Of a stretch of DNA of 64,000 nucleotides, positions 14,201-25,165 are shown one piece after another (position 1 is the first letter of the stretch; every line of letters begins with the position of its first letter). Position numbers and translations under genes: made by a program. Source of the DNA: Caprella mutica (Eukaryota > Arthropoda > Malacostraca > Amphipoda > Caprellidae); NCBI GenBank assembly GCA_947561585.1, contig CANNZV010000256.1:248001-312000 (forward strand), written 5' to 3'. The notes beneath the pieces are model-generated. The model was not told the origin of the DNA, searched no databases, and worked only from the letters and a program-made list of their open reading frames with translations.

Positions 14201-17041
14201 ATAAAGAAGCAAGAATACCTATAAAGAAGCAAGAATACCCACAAAGAAGCAAGAATACCCACTAAGAAGCAAGAATACCTATAAAGAAGCAAGAATACCC
14301 ATAAAGAAGCAAGAATACCCACAAAGAAGCAAGAGTACCCATAAAGAAGCAAGAATACCTTCACAATCATTATCGTCACTTCAATTTAACTGTACATATG
14401 TTAAGCAAACAAAGTCTCGCCATTTGAATTGCATAGACAGATTACTATTACTCAACTTGTTGAGACAATATGCTTTTAAAATCATAGATCTTAAGAATAT
14501 CATTGACGAAATGAAATGGTATCGAATACTATATACCGCTGGTGTAGAACCATTCAATACTCTTTAATTCTCTCCGTCTACAATGTTTTCGGGATCTGTG
14601 ATTTTAAAAGCGTATTGTCAAAACCTTTGTTAGTACATTTATAATTAAGAAACGGTCACTAAAAAGAACTACTCTATTTAACGGTAAATATTTTAAAGTG
14701 ATTCTGAATCTCTTTAGTATAAGCCAATGAAGATCTGGTTCACTATAGGCTAGAACATCGCTCCGCCCATTTAACCTTTTTAAAATATTATGAACAAAAC
14801 AATCGATGGTATATTTAGGAATTACCTTTCACCAAATAAATTAGAAAGAGCATAACTCTTATTTTTAAATAGAGTCACTCGCGGAAGTCTTCTTCTCTCT
14901 TTCGTTCTTTAATTGTTACATAAATAAAAGAGATGATTTGTAACGGTACGAGGTTTGTTTTGGCAGCCTAGTACACGGTGGAGATGCGTGGGGACGGAAA
15001 TTTCCACTGCATTGAGCTAAAACGGTATGAAATAGCGATATGCACTTTGCTGAAACTGAAATGAAATAACTAAAACTAAATTAAACATTTTACATGTAAA
15101 TTAATGAATGGTGTTCTTTATGTTATGATTTTAAATTTTTTCGCCGGCTGATATCAAACAAAATGCAACTAATGATGAAAACACGAAATCCTTGGATTTT
15201 TTAAATATAAACATCATGTTCATAATCTTTAAAATAACAGTTATATAAGTGCCGTACATTACATTGGCTTTATATATGTAGTTTATGCATACAATACTAA
15301 TTCAAAGACATATATGGAGTTGGCATTTAGTAACTTTATGAAATAGACTGTATGAATTGTCATCTGCTGTACTAACTTGATTTGTATGTTTCGTATGAAC
15401 GTCAATAAAATATACTTAAAAGTAATCTATTTTCAAATAGAAAATAGTAAAAAAATATGTCCCATATTTTTAATATTCATGTATACCAAACTCTTCGTTT
15501 AACATTATTACAGTTTAAAAAAAAATTAAAATCATTGTTGATTATCATTACAATTAAATAATTAAAATCTTTACAGTTGTGTAAAATCATCGAGTTAGAT
15601 GATATAAATCAAAATCTTTAGAATTAAATACATCTTAATTTTAACGGGTAAATAAACCTACTGCTTGCATAACACTGTGATGGAAAATTCCATTGCGTGT
15701 AGCAATGCAGTTCCCTAAGGTTTCACCTCAGCGTAATTATTAGCCAATCACAAACACGAAGGGGCAACTTTTTGCTAGAAATCTGATCTAGACATTCGAC
15801 TAGATGAGATGTACAAAAGTCTTTCAAATATTGAACTTTGATTGCCTATTTCCTTTTTAATAGAAAATGTGTATTATAGTTTAATACCAATGAGACAAGT
15901 AATGTAAGAATTATTGTTAAAACTGTTCAAAATGTGTCAAATTTTAATTATAAAATGAAAAATGTAGATGATATAAATTGGATTTATCATAATTACTTTT
16001 TTTATTTTATTAAGAATATTTACTATATATATAATACAGATTGAAATATAAATACAGGCACCCCATTACTGAAATACTAACCCTAATCAGTAGTTAGCTT
16101 GGCAAGGTTGAACACCTAGGACACGATACACTAGGGCACGATACACTAGGGCACGATACACTAGCACACGATACACTAGGGCACTAACCTACAAACATAA
16201 ACCAACTATTTTATAACCCATCAAACTGTCAATTAATAGTCAACTTGCAGCTTCTTCAATTAACGCATTATTCAACTGTTTGTGAAACTGTATGTGAAGT
16301 AGTCAGCAAAAAATGAACTGGAGAAAGGTGTGTTTGTAAACAAGGTATTTTTAGAGGCCATATTCGTCAGTTATTTGTTATAGAGTCTAATGTAGGATAG
16401 ATGGTTTATATTGGCAAGAAAGATATAGTTAGTAGGTCAGGAAAATGTTACTCATTTAATGTTTTTCTTGGTGCCAAGCGTCAGTAGTCTATTAATAGAT
16501 GTAGAAATATTCAACTGTTTACTTTTTAGTCAGAAAAGAATTTAGGGATTTGCATGTGTTACATTCTTGATTTTGTGTTGAAAAATGTTTAGTTGAAATT
16601 ATAAAAGAAATAATGACGAAAGGATTCTATAAAATTAACAAAAATTGTGTTTTTTGGATCAATAGTATTTTAATTTAAATATTAAGCTACTATTAAAATT
16701 TCTGGTAAATTTTAAATAAATAAATTTTTCGAAAAGTTTACCGAATTATAAAGATTGAAAGTGAAACTTTTTATTGACAAATAAAACAGAAAATTTTGTC
16801 ACTGCAGCATTGACAGTTACCAATACAAATTTATAAATAAAAGTTTGAATGACTTTAACTAAAAAAATTAATCTAAATCACTCATGCAGTATTCAGAAAA
16901 ATATTGAAAACTTCCATAAATAGGATAAAAACAATTCAAGTACACGATTGAAAAGGGTGCTTTATGTCCAATAAATGAAAACTTACCGGTAGTTAGGGCT
17001 GGTAAGGGTACACGGTACGTGTTGGACCTCAACATGTTCAT
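8292..17041 (-). CDS. DDIT4/REDD1 (Scylla/Charybdis, RTP801-family) homologue, five coding exons
   Basis: The coding exons on the minus strand are 17041-16987, 10475-10375, 10058-9949, 9205-9053 and 8373-8292. All junctions are GT-AG and every phase matches (1, 0, 2, 2), giving 166 residues and a TGA stop at 8294-8292. The C-terminal half is typical of the RTP801 C-terminal domain: DFLSRLARDIVRMTEGEEYG followed by IRGCVLDIEY (about residues 70-95), GKIKCDPNLPVTSFLSLRLT (about 105-124), and the terminal IYISPGYMLDKRRI (about 149-162). Family members are stress- and hypoxia-induced cytosolic inhibitors of TOR signalling acting through TSC; that role is inferred from homology. At 166 residues it is shorter at the N-terminus than the fly proteins. 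The start at 17041 is the first ATG in the exon; the frame remains open 5' to it with no upstream ATG seen. Intron 1 (6.5 kb) could hide a small extra exon. Intron 4 carries a mariner MITE, and exon 4 ends in a duplicated splice donor. Confidence 0.85.
8683..9072. repeat. Triplicated exon-end motif with tandem splice donors
   Basis: The sequence 'agtgagttagaact' occurs at 9059-9072 (inside exon 4 of the DDIT4-like gene), at 9029-9042, and at 8687-8700. The first two copies each carry a perfect GTGAGTAA donor on the minus strand, exactly 30 nt apart, at 9052 and 9022. Use of the distal donor would add an immediate in-frame TGA. Confidence 0.75.
8767..8994. mobile_element. 228-bp mariner-type MITE
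   Basis: Terminal inverted repeats start CAGGGTGACCCACA at 8767 and end with its exact complement at 8994, flanked by TA on both sides (8765-8766 and 8995-8996). There is no coding capacity. It is inserted in intron 4 of the DDIT4-like gene. Confidence 0.85.
9283..9460. repeat. Dispersed 'CCCGTTA-hairpin' repeat, copy 1
   Basis: It begins ctggtgtattgcccgttaaa and shares about 170 bp with a second copy at 30032-30235: the 5' hairpin gcccgtta...taacgg, then the shared stretches 'atttttctgca', 'catagataaaa' and 'atatattcccg'. The hairpin near one end and the lack of inverted termini would fit a Helitron-like or SINE-like family. The class is not established. Confidence 0.55.
9725..9921. mobile_element. 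hAT-like palindromic MITE
   Basis: Inverted ends are aagagccgtacacacg at the left and the complement of aagggccgtacacacg at the right. Inside, 9835-9876 is a 20-bp hairpin (agttggtatccatgacacct against its complement, one mismatch). The GCCGTACACAC termini resemble hAT-type non-autonomous elements. It lies in intron 3 of the DDIT4-like gene. Confidence 0.7.
12050..12405 (+). repeat. 15-bp tandem repeat array
   Basis: The unit is approximately tgtccttcatgctta, with variants (ccactgccctacagac). A 105-bp (7-unit) block repeats: the 'catgtcacag' variant at about 12154 recurs at about 12259. Because 15 is a multiple of 3, a 115-residue frame (MSFML/MPLPYRL repeats) remains open. With no splice support and an intronic position antisense to the host gene, I read it as repeat, not a gene. 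Confidence 0.9.
14011..14358. repeat. 20-bp tandem repeat, about 17 copies
   Basis: The unit is aagaatacccataaagaagc, with the variants 'tacctataaag' and 'tacccacaaag'. The register is constant over the array. The 86-residue minus-strand frame is stop-free repeat. It lies in intron 1 of the DDIT4-like gene and is unrelated in sequence to the 20-bp satellite at 17.8 kb. Confidence 0.95.
16122..16181. repeat. 15-bp tandem repeat, 4 copies
   Basis: Unit cacgatacactaggg, four copies, the third with a substituted end ('ctagcacacg'). It is a short array in intron 1 of the DDIT4-like gene. Confidence 0.9.
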
Positions 17042-17756
17042 TTCGAGTTGACAGATCTGACTGAAATATTCAATCACTGATTTGAAAAGCTGGCTTCTAG
17101 CAGACGATGTTCAGTTACCGGCACCACCCTTGTAGAATGTACAAATTCTCAGACGTGTTCTCTCTTGTCTAGATTTTGCAATAGGAGTTCAAGAACTTAA
17201 GGACTGTAGTAGTCAATCAGACGAATTAGCCTCTTCCGAGTTTTCTTATTTGAATCAGCGTTGGAAGCAAAGTTCCGAGTTTCCATGTATAATGATTGAA
17301 TTCTCCAAAAGTAAAAGATCGAAGTACTGGTACTTCAAGAGAAAAGAAAGAGGCTCGTCTTCTTCTAAAGCTTAGCGCATACTGAGTTATCTTTGAAGCA
17401 CGTTGTTGCATTATCAAGGTTTCCGTCAGATGCCAAACACTAAAGGGCGGAATTAACACTGGCATATATCGCCATTTAAAGCGATCAATAGTGTGTGTAC
17501 AGCGCCATCTACTACCAGGGATAATCAACAGTTATTACCTAACTGAACATTAAATATGTTCAATATAATGCACATTAAATGAATAAATGAAATATAGGTT
17601 TGTTTTAATATTACACATACAATTAATTAAATGTTATTTTAGAAACATTTTTAGCAACGTTTATATGTGAGAGAAAAACCGGCGCGTGCGCAAAACATAT
17701 AGGAATATCTATGTAAGTTTTCTGACCTGTAGAGCGACGCGATTGCGTCAGAAAAT
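17042..17756 (-). promoter_or_regulatory. 5' leader and putative promoter of the DDIT4-like gene
   Basis: GC-richer than its surroundings. ACGTG cores (the RCGTG heart of a HIF/bHLH-PAS response element) occur at 17399-17403 (minus strand) and 17153-17157 (plus strand), and another lies in exon 1 at 17017-17021. DDIT4 genes are classic hypoxia targets, so these fit, but a 5-bp core is weak evidence. A GCGCCATCT motif at 17502-17510 recurs as a palindrome at 41 kb. No TATA box or start site was identified. The 100-residue frame here is not supported as coding. Confidence 0.4.
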
Positions 17757-17759
17757 ATC

Positions 17760-20700
17760 CAATGTGCGCCATAGTACATCAATATGCGCCATAGTAATGC
17801 AATGTGCGCCATAGTAATGCAATGTGCGCCATAGTACATCAATATGCGCCATAGTAATGCAATGTGCGCCATAGTAATGCAATGTGCGCCATAGTAATGC
17901 AATGTGCGCCATAGTAATGCAATGTGCGCCACAGTAATGCACTGTGCGCCATAGTAATGCACTGTGCGCCATAGTAATGCAATGTGCGCCATAGTAATGC
18001 AATATGCACCATAGTAATGCAATGTGCGCCATAGTAATGCAATGTGCGCCATAGTAATGCAATGTGTGCCATAGTAATGCAATGTGCGCCATTGTAATGC
18101 AATGTGCGCCATAGTAATGCAATGTGCGCAATAGTAATGCAATGTGCGCCATAGTAATGCAATGTGCGCCATAGTAATGCAATGTGCGCCATAGTAATGC
18201 AATTTGCGCCATAGTAATTCAATGTGCGCCACAGTAATGCACTGTGCGCCATAGTAATGCAATGTGCGCCATAGTAAGGCAATATGCGCCATAGTAATGC
18301 AATGTGCGCCATAGTAATGCAATGTGCGCCATAGTAATGCAATATGCGCCATAGTAATGCAATGTGCGCCATAGTAATGCAATATGCGCCATAGTAATGC
18401 AATGTGCGCCATAGTAATGCAATGTGCGCCATAGTAATGCAATGTGCGCCATAGTAATGCAATGTGCGCCATAGTAATGCAATGTGCGCCATAGTAATGC
18501 AATATGCGCCATAGTAATGCAATGTGCGTCATAGTAATGCAATGTGCGCCATAGTAATGCAATATGCGCCATAGTAATGCAATGTGCGCCATAGTAATGC
18601 AATGTGCGCCATATTAATGCAATATGCGCCATAGTAATGCAATGTGCGCCATAGTAATGCAATGTGCACCATAGTAATGCAATGTGCGCCATAGTAATGC
18701 AATGTGCGCCATAGTAATGCAATGTGCGCCATAGTAATGCAATGTGCGCCATAGTAATGCAATGTGCGCCATAGTAATGCAATGTGCGCCATAGTAATGC
18801 AATGTGCGCCATAGTAATGCAATGTGCGCCATAGTAATGCAATGTGTGCCATAGTAATGCAATGTGCGCCATAGTAATGCAATGTGCGCCATAGTAATGC
18901 AATATGCGCCATAGTAATGCAATGTGCGTCATAGTAATGCAATGTGCGCCATAGTAATGCAATATGCGCCATAGTAATGCAATGTGCGCCATAGTAATGC
19001 AATGCGCGCCATAGTAATGCAATGTGCGCCATTGTAATGCAATGTGTGCCATAGTAATGCAATGCGCGCCATAGTAATGCAATGTGCGCCATTGTAATGC
19101 AATGTGCGCCATAGTAATGCAATGTGCGCCATAGTAATGCAATGTGCGCCATATTAATGCAATATGCGCCATAGTAATGCAATGTGCGCCATAGTAATGC
19201 AATGTGCACCATAGTAATGCAATGTGCGCCATAGTAATGCAATGTGCGCCATAGTAATGCAATGTGCGCCATAGTAATGCAATGTGCGCCATAGTAATGC
19301 AATGTGCGCCATAATAATGCAATGTGCGCCATAGTAATGCAATGCGCGCCATAGTAATGCAATGTGCGCCATAGTAATGCAATGTGTGCCATAGTAATGC
19401 AATGTGCGCCATTGTTATGCAATGTGCGCCATAGTAATGCTTTGTGCACCATAGTAATGCAATATGCGCCATAGTAATGCAATGTGCGCCATAGTAATGC
19501 AATGTGCGCCATAGTAATGCAATGTGCGCCATAGTAATGCAATGTGCGCCATAGTAATGCAATGTGCGCCATAGTAATGCAATGTGCGCCATAGTAATGC
19601 AATGTGCGCCATAGTAATGCAATGTGCGCCATAGTAATGCAATGTGTGCCATAGTAATGCAATGTGCGCCATTGTTATGCAATGTGCGCCATAGTAATGC
19701 TTTGTGCACCATAGTAATGCAATGTGCGCCATAGTAATGCAATGTGCACCATAGTAATGCAATGTGCGCCATAGTAATGCAATGTGCGCCATAGTAATGC
19801 AATGTGCGCCATAGTAATGCAATGTGCGCCATAGTAATGCAATGTGCGCCATAGTAATGCAATGCGCGCCATAGTAATGCAATGTGCGCCATAGTAATGC
19901 AATGCGCGCCATAGTAATGCAATGCGCGCCATAGTAATGCAATGTGTGCCATAGTAATGCAATGTGCGCCATTGTTATGCAATGTGCGCCATAGTAATGC
20001 TTTGTGCACCATAGTAATGCAATGTGCGCCATAGTAATGCAATGTGCGCCATTGTAATGCAATGTGCGCCATTGTAATGCAATGTGCGCCATAGTAATGC
20101 AATGTGTGCCATAGTAATGCAATGTGCACCATAGTAATGCAATGTGCACCATAGTAATGCAATGTGTGCCATAGTAATGCAATGTGTGCCATAGTAATGC
20201 AATGTGCGCCATAGTAATGCAATGTGCGCCATAGTAATGCAATGTGCGCCATAGTAATGCAATGTGTGCCACAGTTATGCACTGTGCGCCATTGTAATGC
20301 AATGTGTGCCATTGTAATGCAATGTGCGCCATAGTAATGCAATGTGTGCCATAGTAATGCAATGTGCGCCATAGTAATGCAATGTGCCCCACAGTTATGC
20401 ACTGTGCGCCATTGTAATGCAATGTGTGCCATTGTAATGCAATGTGCGCCATAGTAATGCAATGTGTGCCATAGTAATGCAATGTGCGCCATTGTTATGC
20501 AATGTGCGCCATAGTAATGCTTTGTGCACCATAGTAATGCAATGTGCGCCATAGTAATGCAATGTGCGCCATAGTAATGCAATGTGCGCCATAGTAATGC
20601 AATGTGCGCCATAGTAATGCAATGTGCGCCATAGTAATGCAATGCGCGCCATAGTAATGCAATGTGCGCCATAGTAATGCAATGCGCGCCATAGTAATGC

Positions 20701-20833
20701 AATGTGCCCCACAGTTATGCACTGTGCGCCATTGTAATGCAATGTGTGCCATTGTAATGCAATGTGCGCCATAGTAATGCAATGTGCGCCATAGTAATGC
20801 AATGTGCACCATAGTAATGCAATGTGCGCCATA
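17760..20833. repeat. 20-bp satellite, about 154 copies, no indels
   Basis: The unit is aatgtgcgccatagtaatgc. The 20-bp register holds across all 3.07 kb without a single insertion or deletion; only substitutions occur (gtgtgcc, gcgcgcc, gtgcacc, attgttatgc, cacagttatgc, tttgtgcacc). Rare variants recur together, showing higher-order duplication: 'atattaatgc' at 18611 and 19151 (540 bp apart), and 'attgttatgc' at 19411, 19671, 19971 and 20491. The consensus has no stop in any minus-strand frame, so it gives several overlapping long frames (up to 827 residues, repeating MHYYGAHCITMAHIALLWRT). These are artefacts of a 20-nt unit, not genes. Confidence 0.98.
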
Positions 20834-22925
20834 TACCCATTCATTCATTTTATTACTCAATTACCTTCAATTGATTAGCTCAGTATTAAGTAAGAAAGGT
20901 ACATTGTTTTACTGAGGGTATATTTTAATTAGTTAATTATCACTTTGCATATTATATATCTATTATCCAATCATTTATAAATTACACTCTCAGATATTTT
21001 ATATTTCTTCACGCACTTTATACATTTAATATTTTTATCAATATTCATTATTTTACTTTTTTTTAGTAACTACTTTAAATGCCGTTTTTTCAATAAATTA
21101 ATAATTTAAAAGATTATAGAAGGGCTTGAAGATGAGAATTTAATATATTTCCATTTTTTATGTATTTTTTTCTATATATATCCTCATAATTAAAATAGAA
21201 TTAACTCGTTATCATATTTTCTCACTAAAATCTTTATAATTCTACAAATTAATTAATTTATATAAATTATATTAATTTATTGTTAACGTTATGTTCACTT
21301 CTCTAAATAATATTTTATGCAGTGTTTCCGAGAGAAATTTCCGGTCATACGCAAACTCTCTGTTTTCCGGATATTACTTACGCTAAAGCTTATAACTTTT
21401 ATTAATACGATGGGGCTGATATCGCTATATACCCCCATTCCCCTCCCCACTATTATGAATCCCTCCCGAACCCCCTCCCCCCCCCCCCCCTGTGACTCTA
21501 TTTTTAACGCAAAGTGCCCACAGAGAAGGACACAAACTGTGATTATTATTAATGGGATGGCGTCAAGGTTTGCAGTTCTGCCAAATGGAAGAAAGATTAG
21601 ATTTCGATGGTGGAATGTCGATTATTAAAAATATAGTAAGATATAAATAGGTACATTGAGGACATTCTGAGAGAGTTATTTGGAAATTGCGACAAAAATT
21701 ATATTGAATTGGATTTGCAATCGGATAATAATAATTCTTCTTGCTATACATATTTAAATTAATATCTTCATCATTTACCAACGTTCATATTAATACTTTG
21801 AAATTAGAATTGCAGGAAGATGTTTAATAAATTATATAAAGGAAAAATGTAATAAATTGAATGAGGAAAAAATATAAAATATTAAATGAGTTCAAGATGT
21901 GTCTTGAATTATGTGAAGGGAAAGAGTTATAAGTATAAAGAGTTATTATTAATAAAATCAAATAAATAAATATAAGAATATATATTCTCTACTGAACAGG
22001 TTAAAATGCCTTTTTGTCTAACTCGATAATTTGCTGCAAATAACGTTTGGATAACACATTAAATAAGAGAAATGAATGGTTTTTCTGGGGATTTTTGCTC
22101 TTGCTTTAAAATAAGCTCTTATTACATTCTCCAAATTTTTTATGATAGAAAGCATGAACCTTTATCTGTAATATACACGAAAATCTGAAGAAAAAAAATC
22201 AGATGATGCAGAGAGCTATTCTTCTTGGATGTGAACTTATGAACAGTGCTTTGCACAGTTCTTCTTAACATGTTTTATTTGGTTATGGCGGTCCAAACCA
22301 ATGCAATCACCGATCCCATTCTTCGGATGAATAAAGTGTGCACAAGGTTAACGCTACGGGATCAAATGGTACCGTTTTGATGAATAAAATGTGGCTGCTG
22401 GACATCAATTTTTCTCCATCACAGAACACCAAGTTAGGCTGCGTGCCATCTAATACGCAAAATAATAATTTCAGCATTCCAATTCGTTTTCAGACCAGAG
22501 CTGTAAATTTTGGTCTTTTTAGGATATGTTTTGAGATCATTAACAATAATGATAGACATTATTCTAATGGATACTTTACTACTCTTAGGCCAGATGAATA
22601 TCTTTCGGTCTCTTGTCTACTTTTCGATGGTGAATTTTAAAACATTTGCTTTTCGTGCTGAACAAAAACGAGTTTGGTCTTGAATAATATTCACTTTACC
22701 CCTGTATCTAAATCACTCAAATGTTCTAATGCGAACAATATTTTACCAGTATTATTCTAGTAACTTCTTCTATAAAGTATAGATTTATACAATTCTACTA
22801 TAGTATTCTGAATAGAATGTCATTATCCTATGTTTATTTTCGACAATATTTGGCTTAGCTGATTTTCATACACTTTTGTTGCCAAAGTTTAACATAATTT
22901 AACGATCTGCGAAATAAACACTTTT
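20834..22925. other. AT-rich spacer with a C-rich tract and an unassigned coding-like block
   Basis: No gene is recognised. 21434-21491 is a C-rich tract, including a run of 14 C, that makes the minus strand a guanine-quadruplex candidate. 22338-22640 on the plus strand is open for 100 codons and has a less biased composition (NKMWLLDINFSPSQ near its start, RPDEYLSVSCLLFDG at its end), but it has no clear splice sites and no family match that I recognise. An overlapping frame starting at 22292 stops after about 30 codons. Confidence 0.4.
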
Positions 22926-23393
22926 TATTCTATGAAGGTATGGTCTAAAATGCTCAGTTAAATAGTTACAAGGTTAGGAAAGTATCTGTACAATTAATTA
23001 AAACAGTAATTATTAGGAGCACAAGAAACATAATTTTAAATTAGGTTACATGATTACAAAATGTGTTCAAACTGCAGCCCATTTGTTGCAATGCACCCAT
23101 TCAAACGTTTGTCCAATGATTGACGGACGTGAGCAAAGACACCAGGAGTTTCACGAATCCTTGCAAAGGCCTCGACAATCCTGCGATCAGGTTCTGTTCG
23201 GAATGAATCGGTGTTTCATACACATAACTCTTCAAATGTCCCCATAAGTAGAATCAGATCTTGGTGGCCCCTGTTACTTTCATGCATTTCGTTTCCTTGC
23301 CACGTTTTTCTTTTACTAATTGTATTTTTTTTACCCAACCTCAAGTCCTTGTAAATCTTTAACTAAGATTTTAGACCATACCTTCATAGAATA
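22926..23393 (-). mobile_element. Internally deleted mariner-type element
   Basis: A perfect 25-bp inverted repeat (tattctatgaaggtatggtc + taaaa) bounds 22926-22950 and 23369-23393. The right side continues outward as CACCCTGTATA, the usual terminal sequence of mariner MITEs; the left end lacks this and appears truncated. Between the repeats lies the C-terminal end of a transposase, listed separately. Confidence 0.8.
23054..23275 (-). pseudogene. Mariner/IS630-superfamily transposase, C-terminal fragment
   Basis: On the minus strand, the segment reads YLWGHLKSYVYETPIHSEQN then LIA. After a frameshift it continues as IVEAFARIRETPGVFAHVRQ, SLDKRLNGCIATNGLQFEHI and L, then a stop at 23056-23054. 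The W-G-x-L-K-S-x-V-Y block and the tail are hallmarks of arthropod mariner-like DDE transposases. A small deletion precedes the WG motif, and no N-terminal or catalytic core region remains. Confidence 0.8.
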
Positions 23394-24042
23394 CACCCTG
23401 TATATGAAAGATCAATTTTGGTGAAAATTTAACATTAATAGATTTATAAATTAAGAGATTGTAACGATAGATATTGAATAACTTGAATTCTAGGTTTAAT
23501 TTACCATTATTCTAAAGTTATCAATTGGTAAATTTAAAAGTTTTCAAAAATGTAACAATAAATTTTCTTCAGTATTTATAAGACATTATTCATTATAACT
23601 ACCCCTTTCTATGAATGTGATTATTTCAAAACATTTAACCTGCATAATTTTATTGATTCAACTAAAACTATAATCTTGCGATTTTATTTCATAACGTGTT
23701 CTAAATATTAAGTTCTTAAACTGTACCACAAGATCAGTTTAGTTGTTAGTTTAGTTACACGCAGCCTATGTTAAATAATTAAAGTCTCGGTATCGGGTCT
23801 ACCAATTAATTCTTCTCACCCAGTAACAGCGAATACATTCCTAGTCTAAAGCTCTGCCAAATACACTAGCATCAAACTAGCTATAGAAGGGAATAACCCT
23901 CGCATAGTGATAGCAAATGCTACAGAGTCAATGAAAACTAGTTTGGCTGTTAGAAACACATATCTGTGAAATAATTTGAACGTTTATTCTGTCCCGAAGA
24001 ATTAATATCAATAATTATTCATTATTCTATATATTATATGTA

Positions 24043-25165
24043 GCTATAATCAACGCAAGAAGTGTGGGAGTTAACATGCATAATAATATTGACGTTGTAT
24101 ATTAGGAGGTTCCCGGGGTTTTCCTTTATGATTCTTCTTTTATTTATTCAAGTTCTTTATTTTATGATAGTATTCATTTTCACCTTCACTTCATTGATTA
24201 GCACCAAATCAAATATCGTAACAAAGTACAGTTTAAATTATTAATACTCTAATGATATATTAAATCAGACAAAGTGTTAGTGAATAAATCCATTATTAAT
24301 ATAATAATTCAATTAACTAATTATCTACTTATGGAGGCGTTTAACTAACAATATGGGTCACTATAAGCACATAGGTTTTACACAGATACTGAGAGGATAT
24401 GAACGGGGAAGAAATGGGTCTCTCTTGAGAATGGTGCGACAGAAAACTCGTCGAACCCACAGAACAAGAATATCTGCACTGACTGTCACCACGGGCTGGA
24501 TCTTTGCTAATTGGCATTGACATAATAACTCGTCTAAATCAGAGTGCTAGGATGTTAGCTTTGACTTCAGATTTCTACTGCTCATTGAATGGTTGTAATG
24601 CAATTTCAGAAGCGGTTCTGCAATCTGATTCAGTCGCTAGTTATTTCATATCTTCAATTTCTCAAGCTGAACCCATCTCTACCGCAAAGAAAATAATTTC
24701 TGTTGACGGAACATTGGTTTTGGCACATGAAACTGCACAAATTAAAACTTGTCCTTTGTCCTATATCCATCACTAAATTGGATGGTTATTTTCAACGGCT
24801 AAATCTTTCGACGTTGCTTTACGAGGATCAGGGGTTAAGAGAAGGATCCTCCAGCCTGGGCGTGATATCCTTAAACTTCTTAATAACTCTCCCGGGAGGC
24901 AATGCGTGATTGGACAGGTAGGAAGAGTTTAAACAGGCCTTATCCAAGTAATATCTTTGTTATATACCCCGAAGATTCTTCAAAAATCCACCCATATCCG
25001 ATCCTACTACATTCCTTCTTCCATTCCTCAAATTTATATTGGCTCTTAAGCCAGTAACTATAATCAACGGAAGAAGTGTGGGAATTACCATGTATAATTA
25101 TATTAACGTTGTCAATTCGGGAGTCCCCAAGGGTTCCTTTTTTTATTATTCTTTTATTTTACTAA
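24043..25165 (+). pseudogene. Degenerate LINE reverse-transcriptase fragments (two direct copies)
   Basis: About 100 bp at 24043-24145 and 25056-25160 are direct repeats of each other. The second reads INGRSVGITMYNYINVVNSG then VPKGS, which matches the palm-domain 'V..GVPQGS' region of non-LTR reverse transcriptases. The first carries an in-frame stop. The 900 bp between them contain an unassigned, less AT-rich block with short open frames (24504-24776 plus, 24341-24523 minus) that I could not identify. Confidence 0.5.

Larger units (their letters stand above)
10476..16986. other. 6.5-kb intron 1 of the DDIT4-like gene
   Basis: AT-rich and without a convincing exon, though it carries the three tandem arrays listed separately. 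It also holds a TGACGTCA palindrome at 11628-11635; an A/G-rich degenerate tandem stretch at 11660-11750 (motif tagaggatagactata); a 19-bp imperfect inverted repeat at 12864-12927; a diffuse repeat with 'agtctgtac' motifs at 13395-13545; and two 'ggaaattccactgca'-like blocks (about 14990 and 15690) that resemble foldback ends elsewhere in the window. Confidence 0.6.

Noticed and set aside
17226..17528. 100-residue minus-strand frame upstream of the DDIT4-like gene
   Set aside because: No splice acceptor/donor pair and no recognisable domain. Position suggests 5' leader or promoter DNA.
18219..20702. 827-residue minus-strand open frame (and overlapping frames of 377, 355, 313, 227 residues)
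   Set aside because: It is the 20-bp satellite read in its three stop-free phases. The frame is a consequence of the unit, overlapping frames encode the same peptide, and no start context or splice signal exists.
17760..20833. CRISPR-like array
   Set aside because: Units are contiguous 20-bp repeats with no unique spacers, and the genome is eukaryotic.
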